A DNA stretch of 22,387 bases from F1-120-MAGs238 sp964484185 (GCA_964484185.1 CAZAEQ010000055.1:1-22387); one strand, 5' to 3'; numbered from the stretch's first letter, positions 13,834 through 21,651 are shown. The notes: generated by a model not told the origin, from the sequence alone. Program-made: numbers and translations.

Positions 13834-15393
13834 ATGGCGAGGCTTCACGAATATCAGGGTAAACAAATTCTCGATCGTGCGGGTATTGCAATTCCTCGCG
13901 GCGGGGTTGCTCGATCCGGCGCGGAGGCATCTGTGGTCGCCGCGAAAATCGGCGGGACTGTAGTTGTCAAGGTTCAGGCCTGGACCACCGGGCGCGCTGC
14001 GGCAGGAGGCGTGGCATTTGCGCAATCACCGCAGGAAGCTGGTCAACACGCCCAGCGAATGCTCGGAATGCGGTTTGGCAGGTTCCCCGTCAATGAAGTG
14101 ATCGTCGAAGAGAAGATCGCAATCGCTCGCGAACTATTTGTCTCATTTGCGATAGATGAACGCGAACGAGCACCCGTGCTGTTGCTTTCGGCAACTGGCG
14201 GCAGCGGCGTCGAAGAACGCGCAAGTGAGACTCGCAAGATTGCCTGCCATGTGAGAGGTGGGCCAGATGCAGCCGCGTTTCGTTCCGCAGTCGCTTCCCT
14301 CGGACTCGCTCCCGGAACTGCATCCGAAATTGAGAACAGCATTCGCTCGCTATTCACGGTCGCGCAATCTATCGAAGCTCGCTCGCTCGAAATCAATCCA
14401 CTTGTCTTGACCGACCAGGGAAAAGTTGTCGCGGCCGACTGCCGCGTAACCGTGGATGATTACGCCGTTGCGCGGCATCCCGAACTGGGAATCGAGATCG
14501 CCCGCGAACTCGACCACCCGCCCACAGAACTCGAGCGAATCGCATATCGCGTCGAACAGGATGATCATCGCGGAACGTTCTTCTTCGCACAGATGAACTC
14601 AAAAGAAGATGCCGCCCGAACCGGCAGACCGCTCATCGGTTTTCACGGCGCAGGCGGGGGCGGGTCCATGATGTCAATGGACGCCATCACCAACGCCGGC
14701 TTCACAATCGCAAATTTCTGCGACACCAGCGGCAATCCATCTCCCGCAAAAGTCTATCGGGCCACTCGCGTCATCCTGGCACAGCCTGGACTGGTTGGCT
14801 ACTTCGGCTCCGGATCAGGTGTCGCGAATCAAGAGCAGTATTGGAGCGGATACGGACTTGCAAAGGCGTTCTGGGAAATGAACATCGATATTCCGGTTGT
14901 AATTCGCCTGGGCGGCAACACCGAAGACCGTGCAGTCGACATTCTGCAATCAGTCGGCAAAGATGTCCCCGCGACAATATGCGGATTCAAGAAGACTGAT
15001 GCCCCCGCCGCGATTGCCTCTCGCATGGCTTCAATGGTTGCAGATCGTCAGGCCGCAGGAAAGTCCACGGCGTGGTCGCCACGACCGCCGCGACAGCCTG
15101 AGTTTGTAAACGGCAAATACACTGCGAAATTTGAAGTCAAGGGTGGACGCGTGTGGGTTGATACCGCCGCGTGGAAAACCAAAAGTGCGGCCATCATCGC
15201 CCGGGCCAATGGCTTATTGCGCGACAACGCAGGGGTTCCGGAGCTGACGGTGACCGCCGCAGAATTCCTGAACAAAGATGGCGACATGATCGCCTGCGAA
15301 GTTGAGTGTCGCCGCGATGGCATAGGAGGCGTGTTCGTCGAACTTGAGATTCCCGGCCTCGATGCATTCGTCGCAGGAAAGGCGGGTGCATAA
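13834..15393 (+). CDS. SucC-like ATP-grasp acid-CoA ligase beta subunit; ATP-grasp subunit of a probable ATP-citrate lyase
   Basis: Residues 1-220 form an ATP-grasp domain of the succinyl-CoA synthetase beta type: ARLHEYQGKQIL, VVVKVQAWTTGRAAAGGV with Lys46, and the Mg-binding EINPLVLTDQGKVVAADCR (Glu187, Asn189, Asp202). Residues 245-400 match the CoA-ligase lobe, with GAGGGGSMMSMDAI, NFCDTSG and PVVIRLGGNTED. SucC is about 390 residues; this protein has 519, with an unassigned C-terminal part from about 410. The adjacent gene fuses the alpha subunit to a citrate-synthase domain, so the pair is probably ATP-citrate lyase or citryl-CoA synthetase plus lyase, not succinyl-CoA synthetase. ATG 13834 begins the conserved sequence but lacks a Shine-Dalgarno site; the track from 13777 adds unrelated residues. 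The stop overlaps the next ATG (TAATG). Confidence 0.82.
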   Translation: MARLHEYQGKQILDRAGIAIPRGGVARSGAEASVVAAKIGGTVVVKVQAWTTGRAAAGGVAFAQSPQEAGQHAQRMLGMRFGRFPVNEVIVEEKIAIARELFVSFAIDERERAPVLLLSATGGSGVEERASETRKIACHVRGGPDAAAFRSAVASLGLAPGTASEIENSIRSLFTVAQSIEARSLEINPLVLTDQGKVVAADCRVTVDDYAVARHPELGIEIARELDHPPTELERIAYRVEQDDHRGTFFFAQMNSKEDAARTGRPLIGFHGAGGGGSMMSMDAITNAGFTIANFCDTSGNPSPAKVYRATRVILAQPGLVGYFGSGSGVANQEQYWSGYGLAKAFWEMNIDIPVVIRLGGNTEDRAVDILQSVGKDVPATICGFKKTDAPAAIASRMASMVADRQAAGKSTAWSPRPPRQPEFVNGKYTAKFEVKGGRVWVDTAAWKTKSAAIIARANGLLRDNAGVPELTVTAAEFLNKDGDMIACEVECRRDGIGGVFVELEIPGLDAFVAGKAGA

Positions 15394-17108
15394 TGGCGAT
15401 TCTCATCGACAGCACAAGCCGCGTGATCGTGCAGGGAATCACCGGCCGCGAAGGTCAGACGCGTGCACGTCTGATGCTCGACTACGGAACCAAAGTCGTG
15501 GGCGGCGTGACTCCAGGCAAAGGCGGCACGCAGGTCCTCGGCGTTCCAGTGTTCAACTCCTGCACTGAGGCAGTGGCCGCACTTGGCGAGATCGATATCT
15601 CAGTTCTCTTCGTGCCAGCATTGGGTGTGAAGCCTGCCGCGATTGATGCGATGAATGCGGGTGTGAAACTCGTAGTACTTGTCGCAGATCGTGTGCCCGT
15701 CTGGGACGCAATGGAAATCGCCGCAGTTGCGAAGGAGAAAGGCGCAAGGTTTATCGGCCCCAACACGCTCGGGATTGCAAGTCCGGGCCAGGCAGTAGTG
15801 GGGATGATCGGCGGCCGCGCTGAGTCGGCAAGAGAGTGGTTCAAGCCGCCGCTACCAGGCGGAACAGGTGTCGGCATCATCTCCCGTTCCGGCGGCATGT
15901 CTTCAAGCACCGCCTATTACTGCGGCCAGGCTGGCGTGCGAATCAGTTCCATCGTCCACGTTGGCGGCGATTCAGTCCTCGGCCTTCGCGTACCAGAGAT
16001 CGCGTTGCTCTTTGAGAACGACCCGCACACCGATTGCATCGTGCTCTTTGGCGAAATCGGCGGCTCGCAGGAAGAAGAGCTCGCAGAGTTGATCATCCAA
16101 CGCAAAATCACAAAGCCCGTAGTCGTATATGTCGGCGGAAAAGCCGCAACCAGCGGCACACGTTTCAGTCACGCGGGCGCAATCATCGAAGGAAACCGCG
16201 GCACGCATGCAGGCAAAGTTGCAGCTCTGAAGGGCGCGGGCGCGACAGTGGTTGATGCATTCGGTGAACTTCCCGCCGGTGTAGTGTCGGTGTTGCGAGC
16301 CAAAGGAAGCAGGAGTCTGATGACCGATGCCGAAAAGAAAGCAGTGTGGACAACCGCAGTCACCAAGATCGAACCCAATCGCGTCGCAGTTCGCGGTCAC
16401 GACATCGCATCGCTTATGGGCAAAGTCTCCTTCGGTGCAGCCGTACACCTCATACTCACCGGCAAACTTCCCGATGATCGCGTCGGCCGCCTGATGGATG
16501 CAATTCTCGTCTCGAGCATCGACCACGGCGCAACGCCGCCCAGTGCCCTCGCCGCCAGAACCGTCGCAAGCACGGGCGCAACGTTGAGCGCAAGCGTCGC
16601 CGCGGGAATCATGTCTATCAATCGCCACCACGGCGGCGCGATCGAAGATGCCGCTCGCTATCTGGGCGCGATGCTCAAGAAATCCAATGACACAGCCAGA
16701 ACTCTCGACGATCTCGCGACCGAAGAAGTGGGGCGGATCAAGGGCTCGGGCGATCGCATCAGCGGTTTCGGTCATCGCATTCACACCAAAGATCCGCGGA
16801 CCGCAAAACTCTTCGAGCTCGCCGCCGCGGCCGGGCTGGAAGCAAAGCCAGGAACCCACATCGCTGCCGCCCGAGCGGTCGAAGCAGCATTCGCCGCCAT
16901 CGGAAAACCGTTGCCAATCAACGTTGATGGTGCTCTCGGTGCCATTCTCGCAGACCTAGGTATCGACCCCAAAGTCTTCAACGGCATCTTCATGATCGCC
17001 AGAACCCCCGGCTTGGTCGCACACGTGGTCGAAGAACAAACCCGCGAAAAACCAATGCGAAGAATCGATCCAGTCAATCACGCCTACGACGGACCCAGTC
17101 CTATCTAG
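15393..17108 (+). CDS. SucD-like CoA-binding/ligase domain fused to citrate synthase-like (citryl-CoA lyase) domain
   Basis: Residues 1-300 resemble succinyl-CoA synthetase alpha: a Rossmann CoA-binding domain (SRVIVQGITGREG, GVTPGKGG, FIGPNTLGI) and a ligase lobe with the phospho-acceptor His260 in SHAGAIIEGNRGT. Residues about 330-571 are a citrate-synthase/citryl-CoA-lyase domain that retains the three expected catalytic residues: His378 (IDHG), His461 (GFGHRIH) and Asp512 (NVDG). This is the order of the large subunit of two-subunit bacterial ATP-citrate lyase and of the C-terminal half of animal ACLY. Expected chemistry is citrate + ATP + CoA to acetyl-CoA + oxaloacetate + ADP + Pi, possibly reversible. 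The ligase lobe reads closer to SucD than to ACLY. The start overlaps the upstream stop by 1 base, so the two subunits are coupled. Confidence 0.85.
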   Translation: MAILIDSTSRVIVQGITGREGQTRARLMLDYGTKVVGGVTPGKGGTQVLGVPVFNSCTEAVAALGEIDISVLFVPALGVKPAAIDAMNAGVKLVVLVADRVPVWDAMEIAAVAKEKGARFIGPNTLGIASPGQAVVGMIGGRAESAREWFKPPLPGGTGVGIISRSGGMSSSTAYYCGQAGVRISSIVHVGGDSVLGLRVPEIALLFENDPHTDCIVLFGEIGGSQEEELAELIIQRKITKPVVVYVGGKAATSGTRFSHAGAIIEGNRGTHAGKVAALKGAGATVVDAFGELPAGVVSVLRAKGSRSLMTDAEKKAVWTTAVTKIEPNRVAVRGHDIASLMGKVSFGAAVHLILTGKLPDDRVGRLMDAILVSSIDHGATPPSALAARTVASTGATLSASVAAGIMSINRHHGGAIEDAARYLGAMLKKSNDTARTLDDLATEEVGRIKGSGDRISGFGHRIHTKDPRTAKLFELAAAAGLEAKPGTHIAAARAVEAAFAAIGKPLPINVDGALGAILADLGIDPKVFNGIFMIARTPGLVAHVVEEQTREKPMRRIDPVNHAYDGPSPI

Positions 17109-17118
17109 GAGCGTCAAC

Positions 17119-17493
17119 ATGTCGCACGACATTGATAAGATGTTCTTATCGCTGGAGCAGGACCTGCTCGATTTTGCCATCACGCATGAAAAACGCGAAT
17201 CCATGATCGCTTCCGACTTTCTTGAATTCGGCAAGTCCGGAACGGTCTGGCACAGGGATTCCATTCTCGAGTACTTGCGGACGAACCTCTCGGCTCAAGC
17301 CCCCAAAATACAGTTTCTTGAACTCTCTACCAGCGAACTGTCACCGGGTGTCATGCTCGTAACATACCGCACCATCATCGATGGCGACCTTGGATCAGCC
17401 GCATTGCGATCCTCGATCTGGGTCCGTCGCGGCAACTCCTGGCAGATTCGTTTCCACCAGGCCACCCCCTCTCAAGCTACTCTTGGATCATGA
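17119..17493 (+). CDS. Small NTF2/SnoaL-like (DUF4440-type) protein
   Basis: The 124-residue protein has the alpha-then-beta layout of the NTF2-like fold. An N-terminal helix (DKMFLSLEQDLLDFAITHEK) is followed by FLEFGKSGTVWHRDSILEYL, then three strand-like segments ending GSAALRSSIWVRRGNSWQIRFHQ. This matches DUF4440/SnoaL-like proteins, which bind small ligands or act as accessory subunits; no catalytic assignment is possible. GGAG lies about 8 nt before the ATG. It starts 10 bp after the citrate-synthase fusion stop and overlaps the next gene by 4 bp (ATGA), so it belongs to the same operon. Confidence 0.75.
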   Translation: MSHDIDKMFLSLEQDLLDFAITHEKRESMIASDFLEFGKSGTVWHRDSILEYLRTNLSAQAPKIQFLELSTSELSPGVMLVTYRTIIDGDLGSAALRSSIWVRRGNSWQIRFHQATPSQATLGS

Positions 17494-18080
17494 CTATGAA
17501 ATACTCGACGGCCGACATCGCAAAGTTATTTCCAAATATCATGGACATCAAAGACGCCGCCCTGCGCGACAAAGTTGCCGCGACCTGGGACGAAGCCCTG
17601 ACCAAAGGCTGCGGCGGAAAAGGCTGGACATTCGACGAAATCCGCGCCATCCCCTTCACGCTCCTCGCTGGCAAGATCGACATGCGTTTCGTTGAACACT
17701 TGAACTCCTGCTGCAAGCAGTGCATCGCAATTACCGGTGTGCTCAATGAGGTCTTCGGCTCGCGTGTTCCCGTGAATCTCGACTACCTCATCGCGGGCAG
17801 CCTCCTCGCCGATGTCGGCAAAATGCTTGAGTTCGACAAAGATGCATCCGGAAAGGTAATCAAAGGCTTCTTCGGCGACATGCTCCGCCACCCTTTCAGC
17901 GGCGTCGCTCTCGCCTACAAGCACTGCATCCCGCCCGAGGTCATGCACATCGTCGCGACGCATTCGCACGAAGGCGACAAGGTCGAGCGGACCATCGAAA
18001 GCTGGATCTTCCATCACGCTGACTTCGTCGACTTCGATATCGCCAAGGTGCTTGGGAAGATGGCCGCGAAGCAGGGTTGA
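17490..18080 (+). CDS. HD-superfamily protein with altered HD motif
   Basis: The 196-residue protein has the helical pattern of HD phosphohydrolases: a leading His70 (RFVEHLNSC), the core LIAGSLLADVGKMLEF (101-115), RHPFSG (His134), ATHSHEGD (His158, His160) and HHADFVDFD (Asp178, Asp181). In the core the canonical His of HD is Ala107, while Asp108 remains, so metal binding may be weakened or use other His residues. A Cys cluster (SCCKQC, 73-78) lies beside the first His. Substrate is unknown. It overlaps the NTF2-like gene by ATGA and lies 40 bp before the aconitase gene, so a role linked to the citrate/isocitrate block is likely but unproven. Confidence 0.75.
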   Translation: MTMKYSTADIAKLFPNIMDIKDAALRDKVAATWDEALTKGCGGKGWTFDEIRAIPFTLLAGKIDMRFVEHLNSCCKQCIAITGVLNEVFGSRVPVNLDYLIAGSLLADVGKMLEFDKDASGKVIKGFFGDMLRHPFSGVALAYKHCIPPEVMHIVATHSHEGDKVERTIESWIFHHADFVDFDIAKVLGKMAAKQG

Positions 18081-18120
18081 TTTGGACTTCTAGTTCGGTT
18101 GGGTAAACACGGAGGTTGTC

Positions 18121-20109
18121 ATGGGACTGACTGTCATCGAAAAGCTTGCGACCCTGCACGCAGTGGGACTGAAGCCGGGGGAAGTCGTGCGCAGCGGCGA
18201 CTTCGTCACAATCCGCCCCAAGCACATCATGACCCACGACAACACCGGCGCGGTGATCCCCAAGTACAAAGAGATCTACAAAGTCGCGGGCAAAGATCCC
18301 AGAATCGCAGACCCACACCAGCCCGTCTTCGCAATCGACCACGACATCCAGAACGTCACCCCCGAAAACCTCGGAAAATACGCCAAAATCGAGCAATTCG
18401 CCAGCGACAACGGAATCGATTTCTATCCCGCCGGCACCGGCATCAGCCACCAAGTCATGGTCGAACAGGGCTACGTCGTCCCCGGCTCAATGGTCGTCGG
18501 CTCCGACAGTCACTCAAATCTCTACGGCGCACTCTGCTGCCTGGGTTCTCCGGTTGTCCGCACCGATGCGGCAAGTCTCTGGGCCACCGGCACCACATGG
18601 TGGCAAGCTCCGCCGATCGCGAAAGTCATCCTCAAAGGCAAATTGCAACTAGGCGTCGTCGGCAAAGATGTCATCGTCGCACTCTGCGGCATCTTCAACA
18701 AAGATGAAGTCCTCAACCACGCAGTCGAATTTACCGGCGATGGAATCGCCAGCCTCTCCATCGACCAGCGCATGAGCATCGCCAACATGACCACCGAATG
18801 GGGCGCACTCGCTGGCGTCTTCCCCTTCGACCAAATCCTCCGCGACTTCCTTTTCTCCCGCGCCGACTACTTCGCCGCCGGAAAGCGCCCCGGCACCCGC
18901 CGCCCCGGCTCCCTCGGCTCTTACTCGCGCAGCGAAGTTGAGTCCTGGTGGGCAAAACGCGCTGCCTGGCAAGCCGACTCCGATGCCCAGTACGCCATCG
19001 AACTCGAACTCGATCTCGCAACAATCGTGCCGCACGTGTCGGGCCCAAACGATGTCAAGACCATGACCAGCCTCCCCGACATCGAAGCTAAAAACATCAA
19101 GATCAACAAAGCCTGGCTCATGTCCTGTGTCAACGCCCGGTCCGAAGACATCGCCACCGCCGCCGCAATCATGAAGGGCAAAAAAGTCGCCGCGGGCGTA
19201 GAGATGTACCTCGCCGCCGCCAGCGCCGACGTTCAATCAAAAGCAAAATCCGAAGGCCACTGGGACGCCTTACTCAACGCCGGCGCGATCGAACTTCCCC
19301 CCGGCTGCGGCACATGCATCGGCTTGGGCGCGGGCACCATCAAAGCCGGCGAAGTCGGCATCTCCGCCACCAACCGCAATTTCGAAGGTCGCATGGGCGA
19401 CCGCAACGGCCTCGTCTACCTCGGTTCTCCCGCAGTAGTCGCGGCGAGCGCCATCGCCGGCTACATCTGCAGCCCCGCAAAATACGGCGCAACTGCCGCC
19501 TCCGCCCGCGTCGTAAATCGCAAATCCTCCATCCCCAGCGGCAACGCCACCATCATCGACGGCTTCCCCTCAGTCGTCAAAGGCCGCCTCCTCTGGCTCG
19601 ACCGCGACAACCTCAACACCGATGGCATCTACGCCGGCAAACATACATACAACGACAAAATCACGCCGCAGGAAATGGCCGAATTGATCTTTGAAAACTA
19701 CGACCCTGGCCTGAAAGCAATCGCCAAACCCGGCGACGTCGTCGTCAGCGGCCTGAACTTCGGCACCGGATCCTCCCGCGAACAGGCGGCGACCGCTCTC
19801 AAGTACTTCGGCATCCCCTGTGTCGTCGCCTCAAGCTTCAGCGAAACCTACAAACGCAACGCATTCAACAACGGCTTCGTAGTTTTCGAATGTCCGATGC
19901 TCGTGGAACACTTGCGAGCCACCGTCGCGAAGTCCGCGAACAAAACCGTTGTTGCCGGCGACATCGTCGTCGACTACACCAAGTCCCAGATTACCTTTAA
20001 CGGCAAGACCTTCGCATTCCCCGCACTTTCACCGGTCGCTCAAGACCTCGTTGTGGCGGGCGGCGCAGAAGCCGCAGTGGCAAAGCGAATCAAGAACGCA
20101 ACAAAGTGA
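18121..20109 (+). CDS. Aconitase-superfamily hydratase resembling homoaconitase, large and swivel domains in one chain
   Basis: The 662-residue enzyme has the [4Fe-4S] ligands Cys336 (MSCVNAR), Cys396 and Cys399 (PPGCGTCIG). Substrate motifs include HIMTHDNTGAV (35-45), GSDSHSNLYG (127-136), ANMTTEWGA and TNRNFEGRMG. The swivel domain is fused at the C terminus, with FGTGSSREQAA (547-557) and SSFSETYKRNAFNNG (571-585). It is much shorter than AcnA or AcnB (about 860-890). The block FYPAGTGISHQVMVEQGY to TTEWGALAGVFP reads like fungal homoaconitase Lys4, as I recall it. In this operon, next to a citrate-forming or -cleaving enzyme and an isocitrate-dehydrogenase relative, citrate/isocitrate isomerisation is the likeliest reaction; homoaconitate is an alternative. 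GGAGG (18111-18115) supports the ATG. Confidence 0.88.
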   Translation: MGLTVIEKLATLHAVGLKPGEVVRSGDFVTIRPKHIMTHDNTGAVIPKYKEIYKVAGKDPRIADPHQPVFAIDHDIQNVTPENLGKYAKIEQFASDNGIDFYPAGTGISHQVMVEQGYVVPGSMVVGSDSHSNLYGALCCLGSPVVRTDAASLWATGTTWWQAPPIAKVILKGKLQLGVVGKDVIVALCGIFNKDEVLNHAVEFTGDGIASLSIDQRMSIANMTTEWGALAGVFPFDQILRDFLFSRADYFAAGKRPGTRRPGSLGSYSRSEVESWWAKRAAWQADSDAQYAIELELDLATIVPHVSGPNDVKTMTSLPDIEAKNIKINKAWLMSCVNARSEDIATAAAIMKGKKVAAGVEMYLAAASADVQSKAKSEGHWDALLNAGAIELPPGCGTCIGLGAGTIKAGEVGISATNRNFEGRMGDRNGLVYLGSPAVVAASAIAGYICSPAKYGATAASARVVNRKSSIPSGNATIIDGFPSVVKGRLLWLDRDNLNTDGIYAGKHTYNDKITPQEMAELIFENYDPGLKAIAKPGDVVVSGLNFGTGSSREQAATALKYFGIPCVVASSFSETYKRNAFNNGFVVFECPMLVEHLRATVAKSANKTVVAGDIVVDYTKSQITFNGKTFAFPALSPVAQDLVVAGGAEAAVAKRIKNATK

Positions 20110-20112
20110 GGT

Positions 20113-20391
20113 TCACGATGCCGTAGCTCGCGCGGCCCAGAATTCCGCCGACGTCTTGACGGCAATCACCTCAAAATCCACAAGGTCGCTCCAATTGGCG
20201 ATCCACCCATCAAACGCGCCCCTCGACGGCGACTCCATAAGTTGATAGCAGCACGACCCATCACTCGCCATCCAGCTATTCACATACACAAGCCCTGAAT
20301 CCTCCGGCATCAACCGCCCCTGCGCCCTGAATCGCGCCCCAACCGCATCCGGATTCCCACTTTTGAACCGTTCTATGACCATGAAAAGCAT
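20113..20391 (-). CDS. DUF3303-family small protein
   Basis: The 92-residue protein reads MLFMVIERFK, RFRAQGRLMPE, GLVYVNSWMASDGSCCYQLM and WSDLVDFEVIAVKTSAEFW. This layout, a ferredoxin-like alpha/beta fold with Tyr-Val-x-Ser-Trp and a conserved DLVxFEV end, is typical of DUF3303. Function is unknown. It lies antisense between the aconitase and dehydrogenase genes, with 3 bp to the aconitase stop, and is divergent from the dehydrogenase gene (102 bp). An internal ATG (20382) is a possible alternative start. Its orientation shows that the dehydrogenase gene needs its own promoter. Confidence 0.82.
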   Translation of the reverse strand: MLFMVIERFKSGNPDAVGARFRAQGRLMPEDSGLVYVNSWMASDGSCCYQLMESPSRGAFDGWIANWSDLVDFEVIAVKTSAEFWAARATAS

Positions 20392-20493
20392 GCGCTGCCT
20401 ACGAATGAAATTGCCTACCTGTTCATCAGAATACTTGGTACACTACGACACTTCGTTCGCAGCACACAGGTCCCTGAACTGGAGAGCTCAAAC

Positions 20494-21651
20494 ATGGCCA
20501 AGTACCAAATCGCATGGATGCCCGGAGACGGAATCGGTAACGATGTCATGGAAGCCACCCGCATCGTGCTCGACGCGATGAAGCTCGATGCCGAATACAT
20601 CCACTGCGACATCGGCTGGGAATTCTGGTGCAAAGAAGGCAACGCCCTCCCCGACCGCAGCATCAAGATCCTCCAAAACACAACCTGCGGCCTCTTCGGC
20701 GCGATTACCTCGAAGCCCCAGGATGAAGCCAAAGAAGAACTCATCCCCGAACTCAAGAACAAGGGTCTGGTCTACTTCTCACCAATCGTCAAGCTCCGCC
20801 AGATGTTCAACCTGCACACCAACATGCGTCCGTGCAAAAGCTACGAAGGCAATCCCCTCAACTACCGCGGCACACGTCTCGCAAACCCAGATGCCAAAGA
20901 CCTCATGATCGACCAGGTCATCTTCCGCGAAAACACCGAAGGCATGTACGGCGGCGTCGAGTTCTTCCCGCTCCCCGAACCCGTCTACGAAGCCCTCTGC
21001 GCCAATCCCAAAATGAAACCCTGGAAAGCCAAAGGTCTCGAAAATGTCGCCCTCTCCACACGCATCGTCAGCGTCCAGGGCTGCACCAGCATCTGTCGCC
21101 AGGCATTCGAATTCGCCAAAAAGACCGGCCGCAAACGCGTCACACTCGTCGAAAAACCCAACGTCCTCCGCGAAACCGGCGGCCTGATGACCCGCATCTT
21201 CCGCAAGATGGCCGAGGAATACAAAGCTGATGGCATCTGGGCCGATGAAGCAAACATCGATGCAATCTGCATGTGGATGTTCAAAAACCCACAAGACTAC
21301 TCGGTGCTAGTCGCCGAAAACATGTTCGGCGACATCGTCAGCGATCTCTGCGCAGGCCTCGTCGGCGGCCTGGGCTTCGCACCCTCCGCCAACCTCGGCG
21401 ACAAATACGCGGTCTTCGAACCAACCCACGGCAGCGCACCCAAGTACGCCGGCCAATACAAAGTCAACCCACATGCAATGCTCCTCACCGCCAAAATGAT
21501 GCTCGACTGGCTCAAAGAATCAGACAAAGCAACCCGCCTCGAGTCCGCCATCGCCCGCGTCATCAAAGAGGGAAAGGTCAAAACCTACGACATGGGCGGC
21601 AAGAACACCACTATCGAAGTCGCACAAGAGGTCGCGAAATTCGCGGGGTAA
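20494..21651 (+). CDS. Isocitrate/isopropylmalate-family dehydrogenase, probably NADP-type isocitrate dehydrogenase
   Basis: The 385-residue enzyme is a beta-decarboxylating dehydrogenase: WMPGDGIGNDV at the start, Arg102 and Arg112 in the substrate helix, IFRENTEGMYGG (Arg145), catalytic Lys221 (EKPNVL), and metal Asp256, Asp280 and Asp284 (NMFGDIVSD). The cofactor loop THGSAPKYAGQYKVNP matches the NADP-specific E. coli Icd pattern (Lys-Tyr and Val), so NADP is inferred. The substrate helix reads FSPIVKLRQ; E. coli Icd has Ser-Leu-Asn-Val there, so the Asn is replaced by Ile98. In that detail it recalls fungal homoisocitrate dehydrogenases. Context favours isocitrate to 2-oxoglutarate. GGAGAG (20481-20486) supports the ATG. 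Confidence 0.88.
   Translation: MAKYQIAWMPGDGIGNDVMEATRIVLDAMKLDAEYIHCDIGWEFWCKEGNALPDRSIKILQNTTCGLFGAITSKPQDEAKEELIPELKNKGLVYFSPIVKLRQMFNLHTNMRPCKSYEGNPLNYRGTRLANPDAKDLMIDQVIFRENTEGMYGGVEFFPLPEPVYEALCANPKMKPWKAKGLENVALSTRIVSVQGCTSICRQAFEFAKKTGRKRVTLVEKPNVLRETGGLMTRIFRKMAEEYKADGIWADEANIDAICMWMFKNPQDYSVLVAENMFGDIVSDLCAGLVGGLGFAPSANLGDKYAVFEPTHGSAPKYAGQYKVNPHAMLLTAKMMLDWLKESDKATRLESAIARVIKEGKVKTYDMGGKNTTIEVAQEVAKFAG

Noticed and set aside
18649..19236. 195-codon minus-strand frame inside the aconitase gene
   Set aside because: Antisense shadow caused by GC-rich codons; Gly/Glu/Asp/Val-biased product with no domain, while the sense strand has all Fe-S ligands.
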